DNA of 36,822 bases from Paracoccaceae bacterium (GCA_002709505.1 PARB01000008.1:1-36822), one strand, 5' to 3'; positions 16,687-24,674 are shown, numbered from the stretch's first letter. Notes: a model not told the origin generated them from the sequence alone. Made by a program: numbers and translations.

Positions 16687-17448
16687 TCAGGCGACCTGCA
16701 CGCGCACCGCGTCGCCGACGGTCGGCAGGCTTGCGATGGCCGGACGCGCCAGATGGTATCCCTGCATGAGGGAGACGCCGGCGGCGCGCAGCACCGTAAG
16801 CTCGGCCTCGGTCTCGATCCCCTCTGCGAGAACGGCAATGTCAAGCTCGCGGCAGATGCCCATGATGCCGGCGACGATGGCCTGGCGCGCGGGGCTCGTG
16901 TCGATGCCGCGCACCAGCTCCATGTCGATCTTGATCAGGTCGGGCTGGAAGTTGGCCAGAAGCTTGAGGCCGGCGAAGCCGGCGCCGAAATCATCGATCG
17001 CCGTGATGAAGCCGCGGCGCTTGTATTCGGCGATGATGCCCTCGACGTGCTTCGTGTCGACCATCGGCTCGTTTTCGGTGAACTCGAACATGATGCGGTC
17101 GAGCGCGAAGCCGGTGCGGCCGGCGGCGAGCAAAGTGGTGCGAATGCAGGCGGCCGGATCGTAGACGGCGTTCGGCATGAAATTGATGGACAGCCGGGTG
17201 TCGTCGTCGGGAAACAGCCGGGCGGCCAGTTCGATCGCCTTCACCCGGCAGGCCTGGTCGAACCGATAGCGGTTTTCCGGCGTGACCCGCGACAGGACCG
17301 CCCCGGCGCCGGCGCCGTCGAGCCCGCGCACCAGGGCTTCATAGCCCCAGATGCGTCCCGACCCGAGATCCACGATCGGCTGAAATGCCATGGTGAAATC
17401 GAAATCAAGCCGGACGCCGTTTCGGCACCCGTCGCAATGATCTGTCAT
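16687..17448 (-). CDS. EAL-domain cyclic-di-GMP phosphodiesterase
   Basis: A single EAL domain fills the 253 residues. The residues needed for hydrolysis are present: E37 in YEALVRG, N89 in SINF, E122 in FEFTE, D152-D153 in AIDDFGAG, K173 in IKIDMELV, E209 in LAEGIE and Q229 in QGYHLARP. An active enzyme lowering cyclic-di-GMP is therefore likely. The N-terminus has a CDGC pair (C5, C8) that could bind metal or form a disulfide. No membrane helix, GGDEF or sensor domain is visible. The start MTDHCDGC at 17448 gives the normal domain edge. The gene lies opposite to and inside the fatty-acid oxidation block. Confidence 0.9.
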   Translation of the reverse strand: MTDHCDGCRNGVRLDFDFTMAFQPIVDLGSGRIWGYEALVRGLDGAGAGAVLSRVTPENRYRFDQACRVKAIELAARLFPDDDTRLSINFMPNAVYDPAACIRTTLLAAGRTGFALDRIMFEFTENEPMVDTKHVEGIIAEYKRRGFITAIDDFGAGFAGLKLLANFQPDLIKIDMELVRGIDTSPARQAIVAGIMGICRELDIAVLAEGIETEAELTVLRAAGVSLMQGYHLARPAIASLPTVGDAVRVQVA

Positions 17449-17588
17449 GAGCCGCCCAACAAGTCGTGTCCACCCCGGATTCAATTCAAGGAATTTATTC
17501 GCCGAGAATTGAGATTTTCTTACTCCGCCGCGGTTTATCAAAACGCGCGGCGCAGTGTTCTTCCGGCCGGAGAGTGAGGAGCCCAGCG

Positions 17589-18047
17589 ATGCCAAAGATC
17601 GACATCGACGCAATCCCGCCCAAGACGACGACCATCTATCCCGAGCCCTTCGCCGCCCTCACCGAGGGACGCGCCAAACAGGCGCTCGGCAATGCCGGTG
17701 GCCTCACCCAATTCGGCGTCAACCTGACGCGGCTGAAGCCCGGCGCGATCTCCTCGCTGAAACACTGGCACGAGAAGGAGGACGAGTTCGTCTTCATCCT
17801 GGAGGGCGAGGCAGTGCTGGTGGAAGACGACACGGAAACGCCTCTTGTCGCCGGCGAGGCGGCCGCCTTCAAGGCGGGCAACGGCATTGCCCACCAGCTC
17901 GTGAACCGGTCCGCGCAGGACGTTGTCTATCTGGAAGTCGGCAGCCGCGCGGAAGAGGAACACGCGCGCTACGCCGATCACGACCTCGACTACCGGCGCG
18001 ATGCCGCCGGCCACAGATTCACCCGCAAGGACGGAACGCCCTACTGA
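17589..18047 (+). CDS. Cupin-domain protein
   Basis: Single-domain cupin of 152 residues. Motif 1 carries H59, H61 and E66 (HWHEKEDEFVFILEGEAVL) and motif 2 carries H102 (GIAHQLVN), so one metal ion is probably bound. Substrate or function cannot be read from the sequence; such proteins are annotated as transcription-factor-like or sugar/small-molecule binding. The ATG at 17589 has GTGAGGAG upstream. It ends 15 bases before fadJ and is likely co-transcribed with it. The 140 bases upstream are AT-rich and hold an inverted repeat TCAATTC/GAATTGA (17481-17512) shared with the divergent EAL gene. Confidence 0.82.
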   Translation: MPKIDIDAIPPKTTTIYPEPFAALTEGRAKQALGNAGGLTQFGVNLTRLKPGAISSLKHWHEKEDEFVFILEGEAVLVEDDTETPLVAGEAAAFKAGNGIAHQLVNRSAQDVVYLEVGSRAEEEHARYADHDLDYRRDAAGHRFTRKDGTPY

Positions 18048-18062
18048 GCTCAGGAGGCCGAC

Positions 18063-20276
18063 ATGGCTTACACGAATTTCTCGATTGAAACGGACGCCGA
18101 CGGTATCGCCCTGATCACCTGGGACATGCCGGGCAAGTCGATGAACGTCATCGACCTTACCGTGATGGACGAACTCGACGCGCTGATCGACGCGGTGGCC
18201 GGCGACGACAAGATCACCGGCGCGGTGATCACCTCCGGCAAGGACACCTTCTCCGGCGGCGCCGATCTCACCATGCTGGAGGGGCTGTTGCGTGACTATC
18301 ACGCCCAGCGCGCGAAGGATCCGGAGGCCGCCGCCAGGCTGCTGTTCGACGGCTCGCGGCGCCTTTCGCAGATCTTCCGCAAGCTGGAAACCAGCGGCAA
18401 GCCCTTCGTCGCGGCGATCAACGGCACCTGCATGGGCGGGGCGACCGAGCTTGCGCTTGCCTGCCACGCCCGCATCGCCGCCGAGGGCGACGTCTTCAAG
18501 ATGGCGTTGCCGGAGGTCAAGGTCGGGCTGTTTCCCGGTGCCGGCGGCACCCAGCGCGTGATGCGCATGGCCGACGCGCAACAGGGCCTGCAGTTCCTGC
18601 TGCAGGGCCGCACGCTGAACGCCGACAAGGCCAAGGGCCTCAAGCTCGTCGACGCGACTGCACCGGCGAAGAAGCTCGTCGCGGAGGCGCGCAAGATGCT
18701 GAAGACCGGCGTCGACCCGGTCAAACCCTGGGACAAGAAGGGCTTCAAGCTGCCGAACGGGCCGATCTACTCGCCCGCCGGCTTCCAGTTCTGGCCGGCC
18801 GCCAATGCGATCTACCGCCGCGAGACGCACGACAATTATCCGGGCGCGCGCGGCATCATGCAGTCGGTCTACGAAGGCCTGCAGATGCCGATGGATCAGG
18901 CGCTGACGGTGGAAAGCCGCTATTTCGCCCATGTGCTGCAGACGCCGGAAGCCGCCAGCATGATCCGCTCGCTCTTCGTCTCCATGCAGGAGCTGAACAA
19001 GGGCGCGCGCCGGCCGGAGGGCATCAAGCCCAACAAGATTAGGAAGGTCGGCATCCTGGGCGCGGGCTTCATGGGCGCGGGCATCGCCTATGTCTCTGCG
19101 CGCGCGGGCATCGACGTGGTACTGATCGACCGCGAGCAGGCTGCCGCCGACAAGGGCAAGGCGCATTCCGACGAACTGATGACCAAGGCGATCAAGCGCG
19201 GCAAGGCGCAGGAGGCCGACAAGGAAAAACTGCTTTCGCGGATTACGGCGACCATGGACTACGAACATCTCGCCGACTGCGATCTCGTCATCGAGGCGGT
19301 GTTCGAGGAGCGCGGCATCAAGAAGGCGGTGACCGAACAGGCGGAGGCTGTGTTGAAGTCACGCGCGATCTTCGCCTCCAACACTTCGACCCTGCCGATC
19401 ACCTCGCTGGCGGAGGCCTCCAAGCGGCCGAAGAACTTCATCGGCATCCACTTCTTCTCGCCGGTCGACAAGATGATGCTGGTGGAAGTGATCCTCGGCA
19501 AGAAGACCGGCGAGCGGGCGCTCGCCATGGCGCTCGACTACATCAAGGCGATCAAGAAGACGCCGATTGTCGTCAATGACTCGCGCGGCTTCTACACCTC
19601 GCGCGTGGTGATGACCTACATCCGCGAGGGGCTGATGATGCTCGCCGACGGGGTGCCGGCGGCGATGATCGAGACGGCGGGCCGGATGGCCGGCATGCCG
19701 GTCGGGCCGCTGTCGCTCGGCGACGAGGTGGCGCTGGACCTGGCCTGGAAGATCGTCTCCGCCACCCGCAAGGACCTCGGCGTCAAATATGTCGAAGGCC
19801 CGCTCGACAACATCCTGGAAGAGATGGTGGTCAAGCGCGAGCGCTTCGGCCGCAAGAACGGCAAGGGCTTCTACGACTACCAGGGCCGCGAGAAGACCCT
19901 GTGGCCGGGCATTCCCGAGGTGGTCGGCAAGCCCAAGCCGGCGGACCACTTCAACGTCGAGGAGCCCAAGCAGCGCTTCCTGGTGATGCAGGCGCTGGAA
20001 ACGGCGCGGATCTTCGAGGAAAACTGCCTGACGGACGTGCGCGAGGCGGATGTGGGCTCGATCCTCGGCTTCGGCTTCGCGCCCTTCACCGGCGGGACGA
20101 TCTCCTACATCGACGGCATGGGCACGACCCGCTTCGTCGACATCTGCCGCAAGTTCACCAAGAAATGGGGACCGCGCTTCAAGGCCAACCGGCTGCTCCG
20201 CGAAATGGCAAAGACCGACGCGCGCTTCTACGACCGCTTTGCCCCGGATCGTCCGGCGGAGAAGGACGCGGCCTGA
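18063..20276 (+). CDS. fadJ: FadJ/FadB-type enoyl-CoA hydratase / 3-hydroxyacyl-CoA dehydrogenase
   Basis: Bifunctional beta-oxidation enzyme (737 residues) that hydrates 2-enoyl-CoA and oxidises the 3-hydroxyacyl-CoA with NAD. The crotonase domain (1 to about 200) contains FSGGADL, MGGATELALACH with E129 and ALPEVKVGLFPGAGG with E151, the two catalytic glutamates. The dehydrogenase domain starts near 325 with the Rossmann motif VGILGAGFMGAGIA, followed by IHFFSPVDKMMLVEVI and the C-terminal helical repeats from KTPIVVNDSRGFYTSRV. Length is as expected. AGGAGG precedes the ATG by 6 bases. A strong intrinsic terminator follows at 20300-20324. The thiolase partner is encoded 1.4 kb upstream, separated by the EAL and cupin genes. 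Confidence 0.95.
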   Translation: MAYTNFSIETDADGIALITWDMPGKSMNVIDLTVMDELDALIDAVAGDDKITGAVITSGKDTFSGGADLTMLEGLLRDYHAQRAKDPEAAARLLFDGSRRLSQIFRKLETSGKPFVAAINGTCMGGATELALACHARIAAEGDVFKMALPEVKVGLFPGAGGTQRVMRMADAQQGLQFLLQGRTLNADKAKGLKLVDATAPAKKLVAEARKMLKTGVDPVKPWDKKGFKLPNGPIYSPAGFQFWPAANAIYRRETHDNYPGARGIMQSVYEGLQMPMDQALTVESRYFAHVLQTPEAASMIRSLFVSMQELNKGARRPEGIKPNKIRKVGILGAGFMGAGIAYVSARAGIDVVLIDREQAAADKGKAHSDELMTKAIKRGKAQEADKEKLLSRITATMDYEHLADCDLVIEAVFEERGIKKAVTEQAEAVLKSRAIFASNTSTLPITSLAEASKRPKNFIGIHFFSPVDKMMLVEVILGKKTGERALAMALDYIKAIKKTPIVVNDSRGFYTSRVVMTYIREGLMMLADGVPAAMIETAGRMAGMPVGPLSLGDEVALDLAWKIVSATRKDLGVKYVEGPLDNILEEMVVKRERFGRKNGKGFYDYQGREKTLWPGIPEVVGKPKPADHFNVEEPKQRFLVMQALETARIFEENCLTDVREADVGSILGFGFAPFTGGTISYIDGMGTTRFVDICRKFTKKWGPRFKANRLLREMAKTDARFYDRFAPDRPAEKDAA

Positions 20277-20299
20277 GGCTACTGACGAGCGCGAACAGA

Positions 20300-20324
20300 A
20301 AAGGGCGGCCCCGTGCCGCCCTTT
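20300..20324 (+). terminator. Intrinsic terminator after fadJ
   Basis: Perfect 10-bp stem AAAGGGCGGC/GCCGCCCTTT with a 5-base loop, 24 bases after the fadJ stop. The U-run is short (TTTGT). The same hairpin could serve the leftward META gene's opposite side only weakly. Confidence 0.75.
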
Positions 20325-20371
20325 GTCATCCGCTCAGGTGCCGGGGCAATGTCGTTGCCGCCGTTTCGGCG

Positions 20372-20827
20372 TCACTCCTTGCCGACGAGCAGCACCACCA
20401 CGGCGCCGCCGGCATCGCGCAGCAACAGGCGCTTGTCCATCCCGTCAATCTCCACAGCCGCCGGAAAATAGCGCAGGAAGCGCTGCTCGAGATCTCCAGA
20501 AGGTCCGGCGCAGGCCATTTTCGTCGCCATCACGCGCTCGGAGACCGAGAGTGTGCGGCCGGATTGCTCCAGCGTCCCGCGCAGCCGGTTGCAGCCGGCG
20601 GAGGCGGCCCACAGACCGTGGCGGTCGATGACCACTTCAGTCTTGCGGGCAAGTGCCGCGTCCAGATCAACGAGCGCCCCGTTGGCGGTTGCAAGGGCTG
20701 CGATCCGCCATTCCCCGGCAATCGTCGGCTTGTCACCTTGCGCCGACAGCGTCCCGCCCATGCCCAGAAGGGCAAGAAGAACGGCAAAGAAGCGAAACGC
20801 ACTGCTGCGGTATCCTGCAAGGGTCAT
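20372..20827 (-). CDS. META-domain exported protein (HslJ-like)
   Basis: Small exported protein of 151 residues. A signal peptide (about 1-29, hydrophobic FFAVLLALLGMGG, LSAQ cleavage region) is followed by one META domain. Its hallmark motifs are AGCNRLRGTLEQSGRTLSV (C79) and ATKMACAGP (C106); the two cysteines probably form a disulfide. META/HslJ proteins are linked to heat or antibiotic stress in other bacteria, but the molecular role is not known. The start at 20827 was chosen because it gives a proper signal peptide; an open frame extends upstream to 20974. No operon partner. Confidence 0.82.
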   Translation of the reverse strand: MTLAGYRSSAFRFFAVLLALLGMGGTLSAQGDKPTIAGEWRIAALATANGALVDLDAALARKTEVVIDRHGLWAASAGCNRLRGTLEQSGRTLSVSERVMATKMACAGPSGDLEQRFLRYFPAAVEIDGMDKRLLLRDAGGAVVVLLVGKE

Positions 20828-21142
20828 GCGGGTAACGTGTCCTTGGACTTCTGTCATGCACATGGAGGCGGGATCGGGATAACACACCAATACGCCCCGT
20901 TTCTCAAGGGGTCTCCCAACCCAATACGGCATTAGGAAGGCCGTGCCGCCCGCCGCGTGAAAACGACGCGCCAAATCGGTTGGCCAATGCCGGTCGAGCC
21001 CCTACATTCGCACCATCTTCACCCCGGCGGCGCCTTTCGGGGACAGCCGGTTGCCCGACGCGGCACGGCACGGGGGCTCCGAGAGGCCCGTGGCGACCGG
21101 AAGCAGCTTTTTATCCGGCGACGAAAGCAAGGATACCCTTTG
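20828..21142. other. Divergent intergenic region, META gene to DUF6460 gene
   Basis: 315 bases without a supported gene. A hairpin at 21069-21092 (CACGGG/CCCGTG with an inner CTC/GAG helix) is visible but no T-run follows directly. I see no clear promoter consensus. Confidence 0.5.
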
Positions 21143-21418
21143 ATGTCGAACCGCTCCCTCTCCCGCTTTCTCGGCGACAGCCCCGGACGGGTGCTGATCA
21201 AGCTGATCTTCCTGTCCTTCGTGGTCGGCGTGCTGCTGTCGGCGCTCAACCTGCATCCGCTCGACCTGTTCGACGGTCTGATCGACTTCATCCAGCGGCT
21301 TTGGAACATGGGTTTCGAGGCGCTGGGACGTCTCGGCAGCTACTTCGTGCTCGGCGCCGTCGTGGTCATCCCGGTGTGGGTGGTGCTCAGGCTCCTGAGC
21401 CTCGGCCGGCGCGACTAG
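21143..21418 (+). CDS. Small two-helix membrane protein, DUF6460-like
   Basis: Protein of 91 residues with two hydrophobic helices (about 17-38 and 65-85) separated by an amphipathic loop. It starts MSNRSLSRFLGDSPG and ends in the basic SLGRRD. It resembles the small DUF6460 membrane proteins of Hyphomicrobiales; function is unknown. The ATG at 21143 is preceded by AAGGA at a long spacing. An open frame extends upstream to 20957 without family resemblance. The convergent deacetylase-family gene ends 13 bases away. Confidence 0.72.
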   Translation: MSNRSLSRFLGDSPGRVLIKLIFLSFVVGVLLSALNLHPLDLFDGLIDFIQRLWNMGFEALGRLGSYFVLGAVVVIPVWVVLRLLSLGRRD

Positions 21419-21430
21419 CAGCCCCGCCGC

Positions 21431-22333
21431 TCAGGCGAATTCGGCCGCCACGCGGTGCAGCGTGGCGTGCCGGCGCGCCAGCCGGTCGATGTCGGTCAGA
21501 TAGCCGCCGCCCAGCACGCCGGCGAGCGGAATGCCGGCGGCCCGCACGGTCCGGATGACGAAACGGTCGCGCGCCTCCAGTCCCTCGTCGGTGAGAGAGA
21601 GCCGCCCGAGCCTGTCGTCCTCATGCGGATCAACCCCGGCATTGAAGAACACGATGTCCGGCCGGTAGGACGCCAGCGCCTGCGGCAGGCTCGCGGCCAG
21701 CACCTCCAGATAGGCGTCGTCTCCCACGCCGTCCTCCAGCGCGATATCCAGCGTCGAGGCGACCTTGCGCACCGGGTAGTTGCGTCTTGCATGCACCGAG
21801 AGCGTGAAGACGGACGGGTCGTTGGTGAAAATCTCCGCCGTTCCGTCGCCCTGATGCACGTCGAGATCGACCACCATCGCACGGCGGATCGCACCGTCGG
21901 CGATCAAGAGCCGGATGGCCACCGCGACATCGTTGAACACGCAAAAGCCGGCGCCATGACGCTTGCGCGCATGATGGCTGCCGCCGGCGGTATTGCAGGC
22001 GATACCATGCTCCAGCGCGAGATTTGCCGTCAGCACCGTGCCGGCGGTGGCGCAGCGGGCGCGAAAGCCGACCGCCTCGCTCATCGGCAGGCCGATCTCC
22101 CGGGCGACATTTGCCGGCACATTCGCCGAGAACACCTGGTCGACATAGGCGCGCTCATGGGCAAGCGCCACCCATGCGGCCGGCGCCGGCGCCGGCCGGT
22201 GGAAGGTGCCGGGCGCAACGATCCCCTCTTCCACCAGAACCTCGGCGACCCGGCGGAACTTGTTCATGGGAAACCGGTGGTTTGCCGGAATTTCGGCGCA
22301 AAAGGCCGGATGGTGAACGACGGCAAGCGACAT
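21431..22333 (-). CDS. Histone deacetylase family (class II-like) amidohydrolase
   Basis: Zinc-dependent deacetylase-family enzyme of 300 residues. The active site is complete: GGSHHARK with H120-H121, VVDLDVHQGDGT with zinc ligands D158 and H160, NAGVDPHEDD with D235 as third ligand, and the catalytic Tyr278 in LGGGY. Bacterial members act on acetylpolyamines, acetoin-linked substrates or acetylated proteins; the sequence alone does not decide. The start at 22333 (MSLAVVHHPAF) gives the standard N-terminus; an in-frame start 33 bases upstream is less likely. It diverges from the NYN gene. Confidence 0.9.
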   Translation of the reverse strand: MSLAVVHHPAFCAEIPANHRFPMNKFRRVAEVLVEEGIVAPGTFHRPAPAPAAWVALAHERAYVDQVFSANVPANVAREIGLPMSEAVGFRARCATAGTVLTANLALEHGIACNTAGGSHHARKRHGAGFCVFNDVAVAIRLLIADGAIRRAMVVDLDVHQGDGTAEIFTNDPSVFTLSVHARRNYPVRKVASTLDIALEDGVGDDAYLEVLAASLPQALASYRPDIVFFNAGVDPHEDDRLGRLSLTDEGLEARDRFVIRTVRAAGIPLAGVLGGGYLTDIDRLARRHATLHRVAAEFA

Positions 22334-22436
22334 GACGGCAGGCCCGGGAAGAGGACAGGGATGCAAGGGACGTGATCCCGGTTATGGCGCCTTTCGGACG
22401 AACGGCAAGCACAACCAGGGTCGCTCCCGGGCAGGG

Positions 22437-22465
22437 CTTGATTCCGGCGAGACAAACCCCGATAT
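22437..22465 (+). promoter_or_regulatory. Strong sigma-70-type promoter ahead of the NYN gene
   Basis: CTTGAT (22437-22442), exactly 17 bases, CGATAT (22460-22465): five of six matches in each box to the alphaproteobacterial CTTGAC/CTATAT consensus. Predicted transcript start near 22472, which is only about 10 bases before an intrinsic terminator hairpin. Confidence 0.6.
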
Positions 22466-22481
22466 TGAGATCATATCTGAT

Positions 22482-22524
22482 CCCCGCCGGACACGCCGAA
22501 AGGCCTCCGGCGGGGTTATTTTTT
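22482..22524 (+). terminator. Orphan intrinsic terminator / attenuator in the NYN leader
   Basis: Perfect 10-bp GC-rich stem CCCCGCCGGA/TCCGGCGGGG. The 14-base loop can itself fold as GCC-GAAA-GGC with a GNRA tetraloop, and TTATTTTTT follows. On the plus strand no gene ends nearby; the neighbouring gene is transcribed away to the left. The element therefore acts on a transcript starting in this interval, either a very short RNA of about 50 bases or the leader of the NYN gene at 22599. Confidence 0.7.
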
Positions 22525-22598
22525 CACCGGTGCGGCCCGCAGGCACCGGGAAGCAGGCAGACCCGGCCGTGGGCCGGACACAGTTTCAGGGCCGAGCG

Positions 22599-23219
22599 AT
22601 GCAGTCTCCCTCCCCCATTCGTGCGATTGCATTTGTCGACGGTCAGAACCTGTTTCACGCTGCCAAGGCAGCCTTCGGCTATCACTATCCCAACTACAGC
22701 GTGACCAAGCTGGCACAGGCCGTGTGCGCGCAACAAGGATGGGAGCTGGAGGCAACCCGGTTCTACACCGGCGTGCCCGACGCAAAGGACAATGCCTTCT
22801 GGAACCATTTCTGGATCGCGAAGGGCGCGCAGATGGGGCGCGAGGGCGTGCATGTGATCACCCGCCCGCTGCGCTACCGCACGAAGTCGCTGCGCCTGCC
22901 CGACGGCAAGTTCCACAAGTTCGTGGTCGGGACGGAAAAGGGCATCGACATCCGCATCGCGCTCGACATCATCCGCTTCGCGCACAAGCGGGCCTATGAC
23001 GTCGCCCTCGTCTTCTCGCAGGATCAGGATCTGGTGGAAGCCGCCACCGAATTGCGCCGGATCGGCCGGGAACAGAACCGGTGGCTGAAGATCGCCTCCG
23101 CCTATCCCGACAACAGCCGGCGCAAGACCCGCGGGATCGAGAAAACCGACTGGATCCCCCTCTCCCGCGAGCTCTACGACGACTGCCTGGACCCGCGCGA
23201 CTATCGGCCGAAGGCGTAG
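22599..23219 (+). CDS. NYN-domain (LabA/DUF88-like) putative ribonuclease
   Basis: PIN-like NYN domain protein of 206 residues. Acidic residues expected to bind metal are D14 in AIAFVDGQNLF, D117 in KGIDIRIALD, and D142/D144 in VFSQDQDLVEA, so a metal-dependent RNase activity is plausible. The C-terminus is basic and then acidic without further domains. The ATG at 22599 is preceded by a weak GCCGAG-like ribosome site, and the open frame upstream (to 22332) runs through the terminator hairpin and is not coding. It is preceded by a promoter and terminator (22437-22524), which suggests regulated read-through. Confidence 0.85.
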   Translation: MQSPSPIRAIAFVDGQNLFHAAKAAFGYHYPNYSVTKLAQAVCAQQGWELEATRFYTGVPDAKDNAFWNHFWIAKGAQMGREGVHVITRPLRYRTKSLRLPDGKFHKFVVGTEKGIDIRIALDIIRFAHKRAYDVALVFSQDQDLVEAATELRRIGREQNRWLKIASAYPDNSRRKTRGIEKTDWIPLSRELYDDCLDPRDYRPKA

Positions 23220-23360
23220 CCGCGCGGATCACCGCGACATTCAGCCGGAAACCGCCCGCGACCACTCCATCGGCTGCAGGCAAGCGCCGCCAGCCGGCAA
23301 CAGGCTTGGCCTGTCCGCCACCTGCAACCGTGCGGCGTGATCGGCTCCGCGTGAGCGCGC

Positions 23361-23406
23361 TTTACAGCATGATTGCAATTTTACATTATTATTACCCTTA
23401 ATTGCA
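23361..23406 (+). promoter_or_regulatory. AT-rich promoter and inverted repeat ahead of the papain-like gene
   Basis: TTTACA (23361-23366), 17 bases, CATTAT (23384-23389) is a plausible sigma-70 promoter. TGCAATT (23374-23380) and AATTGCA (23400-23406) form a 7+7 inverted repeat across the -10 region. The whole stretch 23361-23406 is far more AT-rich than the surrounding chromosome. Confidence 0.4.
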
Positions 23407-23433
23407 TCCAGTCCTTCTACTGAGGTAATTGCC

Positions 23434-24186
23434 ATGGTAGCGCTATCGAGATACGACAACGGGGCAGAGTTTTTCGACCCCGCAAGCGACGCAAGCTTCA
23501 CCGCTCAAGAGCTGGTCTATTCCGGACAACGCTTTTTGCTGGTGACAGAAACGGGAGATGAAGACGGCGGCCAACACCTCTTCGAAGTCGAGGAAAACTC
23601 GCTTGCACATGTCGCAAGCGATACCATCATCGATCTCGAAACCCTGTTCTCGCCCACGATTTCTTCTTTCGCAGACCGTTTCAACAGGAACCTGTCATGC
23701 CAGGTGTCGTCCAAAGATGACCACGAGCTTGCTCATGACATGGCGAAGTCCCTGGTCGGCAACTATTCCTCGAAGTCCGGGCCGGACGGCGGAAACCTTG
23801 CCTGCGTCTGGGCTGTGCGGCGCATCCTCAAGAAGGCATTGGGACGCGTGGTTCACAAGAGCGATCTGACCACCACGTTCGAGAACGAGCTTGACGACTG
23901 CTTCTCGGATGACCTTCCCGAGAGCGACATCCTGCCCGGCGGGATCGTCATCTCGCCAACGACCTGGAAAAAGGTCGGGAACAAGACAGTCAGGGTCGGA
24001 ACCGGTCACGTCGGCATCCTGGGCGAAGGAAGCGGAGACTCTCGCCTGATTTATTCGAACTCTTCCAGCAACGCCAATTGGGCGCAGAATTTCACGGTCG
24101 CGTCGTGGTACGCGCGCTACCGCGACAAAAAGGGACTGAGCGTCCATTTCTACCCGATTCCGTTCTACAGCCTGTTGAGCAGCTGA
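23434..24186 (+). CDS. Hypothetical protein with papain/NlpC-like cysteine-hydrolase motifs
   Basis: I do not recognise a named family for the whole protein (250 residues). The C-terminal half (about 118-242) has features of papain-fold amidases or peptidases. C124 in DGGNLACVWAVRRIL begins a helix, H192 in GTGHVGILG begins a strand, and YSNSSSNANW (208-216) may supply the third polar residue. A segment LPGGIVISP just before the His fits the loop-strand pattern of NlpC/P60 and CHAP enzymes. Residues 1-115 are acidic, without signal peptide or membrane helix, and of unknown fold. Codon use and GC content are visibly lower than in neighbours, and the promoter lies in an AT-rich pocket; recent acquisition is likely. 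It is a lone gene, convergent with marR. A murein or peptide hydrolase, or an effector-like toxin, is possible but unproven. Confidence 0.6.
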   Translation: MVALSRYDNGAEFFDPASDASFTAQELVYSGQRFLLVTETGDEDGGQHLFEVEENSLAHVASDTIIDLETLFSPTISSFADRFNRNLSCQVSSKDDHELAHDMAKSLVGNYSSKSGPDGGNLACVWAVRRILKKALGRVVHKSDLTTTFENELDDCFSDDLPESDILPGGIVISPTTWKKVGNKTVRVGTGHVGILGEGSGDSRLIYSNSSSNANWAQNFTVASWYARYRDKKGLSVHFYPIPFYSLLSS

Positions 24187-24211
24187 CCCGGATCGAAGCC
24201 CTGCGGCAGGC

Positions 24212-24240
24212 GGCGGTCCGGGACCGTTCCCCGAACCGCC
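24212..24240. terminator. Hairpin between convergent genes (papain-like gene and marR)
   Basis: Stem GGCGGT/ACCGCC with an inner CGGG/CCCG helix separated by one mismatch, 7-base loop, in the 65-base gap between two converging stops. No clear T-run, so it is a candidate bidirectional terminator only. Confidence 0.4.
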
Positions 24241-24251
24241 CAACCAGGCTT

Positions 24252-24662
24252 CTAGCGCGACCCGCCGAGACCGCGATAGAGGGCATCGAGCTGTTCGACC
24301 GTGATCGACGTCTGCGGCAGGCCCGCCGCCACATCGGCGACGATACCGTCGGCATCGCTCAACAGCGTCTCGCCCGCAGGCGCGAGCCGTGCCAGGCTCT
24401 GGCGCGCGTCGCGGTCGCTCTTTTCCGTCGTCACGAAGCCGAGCTTTTCCAAAGGCTTCAGCGCCCGCGTCACCGCAGACGGGGTGAGCCCCACCGCGCG
24501 GGCAAGGTCGACGCGGGTGGCGCGTGCCTGCGGAAACGCGGAAAGGCTGCGCAACAACCGATATTCGCCCAGACTGACGCCACGAATGGCGGACAGGGAC
24601 CGGTCGAACCGTTTCTCGATCAGGCTCGCAACATCCATGAGAGAAAACGCAAGCGCTTCCAT
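24252..24662 (-). CDS. MarR family transcriptional regulator
   Basis: Winged-helix regulator of 136 residues: dimerisation helices at both ends, recognition region TRVDLARAVGLTPSAVTRALKPLEKLGFV (about 49-77), and wing KSDRDARQSLARL (81-93). The start at 24662 (MEALAFSLMD) is typical of the family. It diverges from the MATE exporter at 24897, and a perfect palindrome lies between them. By analogy with other MarR-exporter pairs it probably represses itself and the exporter and is released by a small ligand; that part is inference. Confidence 0.85.
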   Translation of the reverse strand: MEALAFSLMDVASLIEKRFDRSLSAIRGVSLGEYRLLRSLSAFPQARATRVDLARAVGLTPSAVTRALKPLEKLGFVTTEKSDRDARQSLARLAPAGETLLSDADGIVADVAAGLPQTSITVEQLDALYRGLGGSR

Positions 24663-24674
24663 AGTCTTAACTCC

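Noticed and set aside
15694..17577. Open frame of 627 codons overlapping thiolase and EAL genes
   Set aside because: Runs out of frame through the thiolase and antisense through the EAL domain; both real genes have complete active sites.
17538..19268. Open frame of 576 codons opposite cupin and fadJ
   Set aside because: Antisense shadow of a well-defined FadJ protein.
21069..21092. Hairpin CACGGG/CCCGTG upstream of the DUF6460 gene as a terminator or riboswitch
   Set aside because: Short stem, no adjacent T-run and no recognisable conserved RNA motif.
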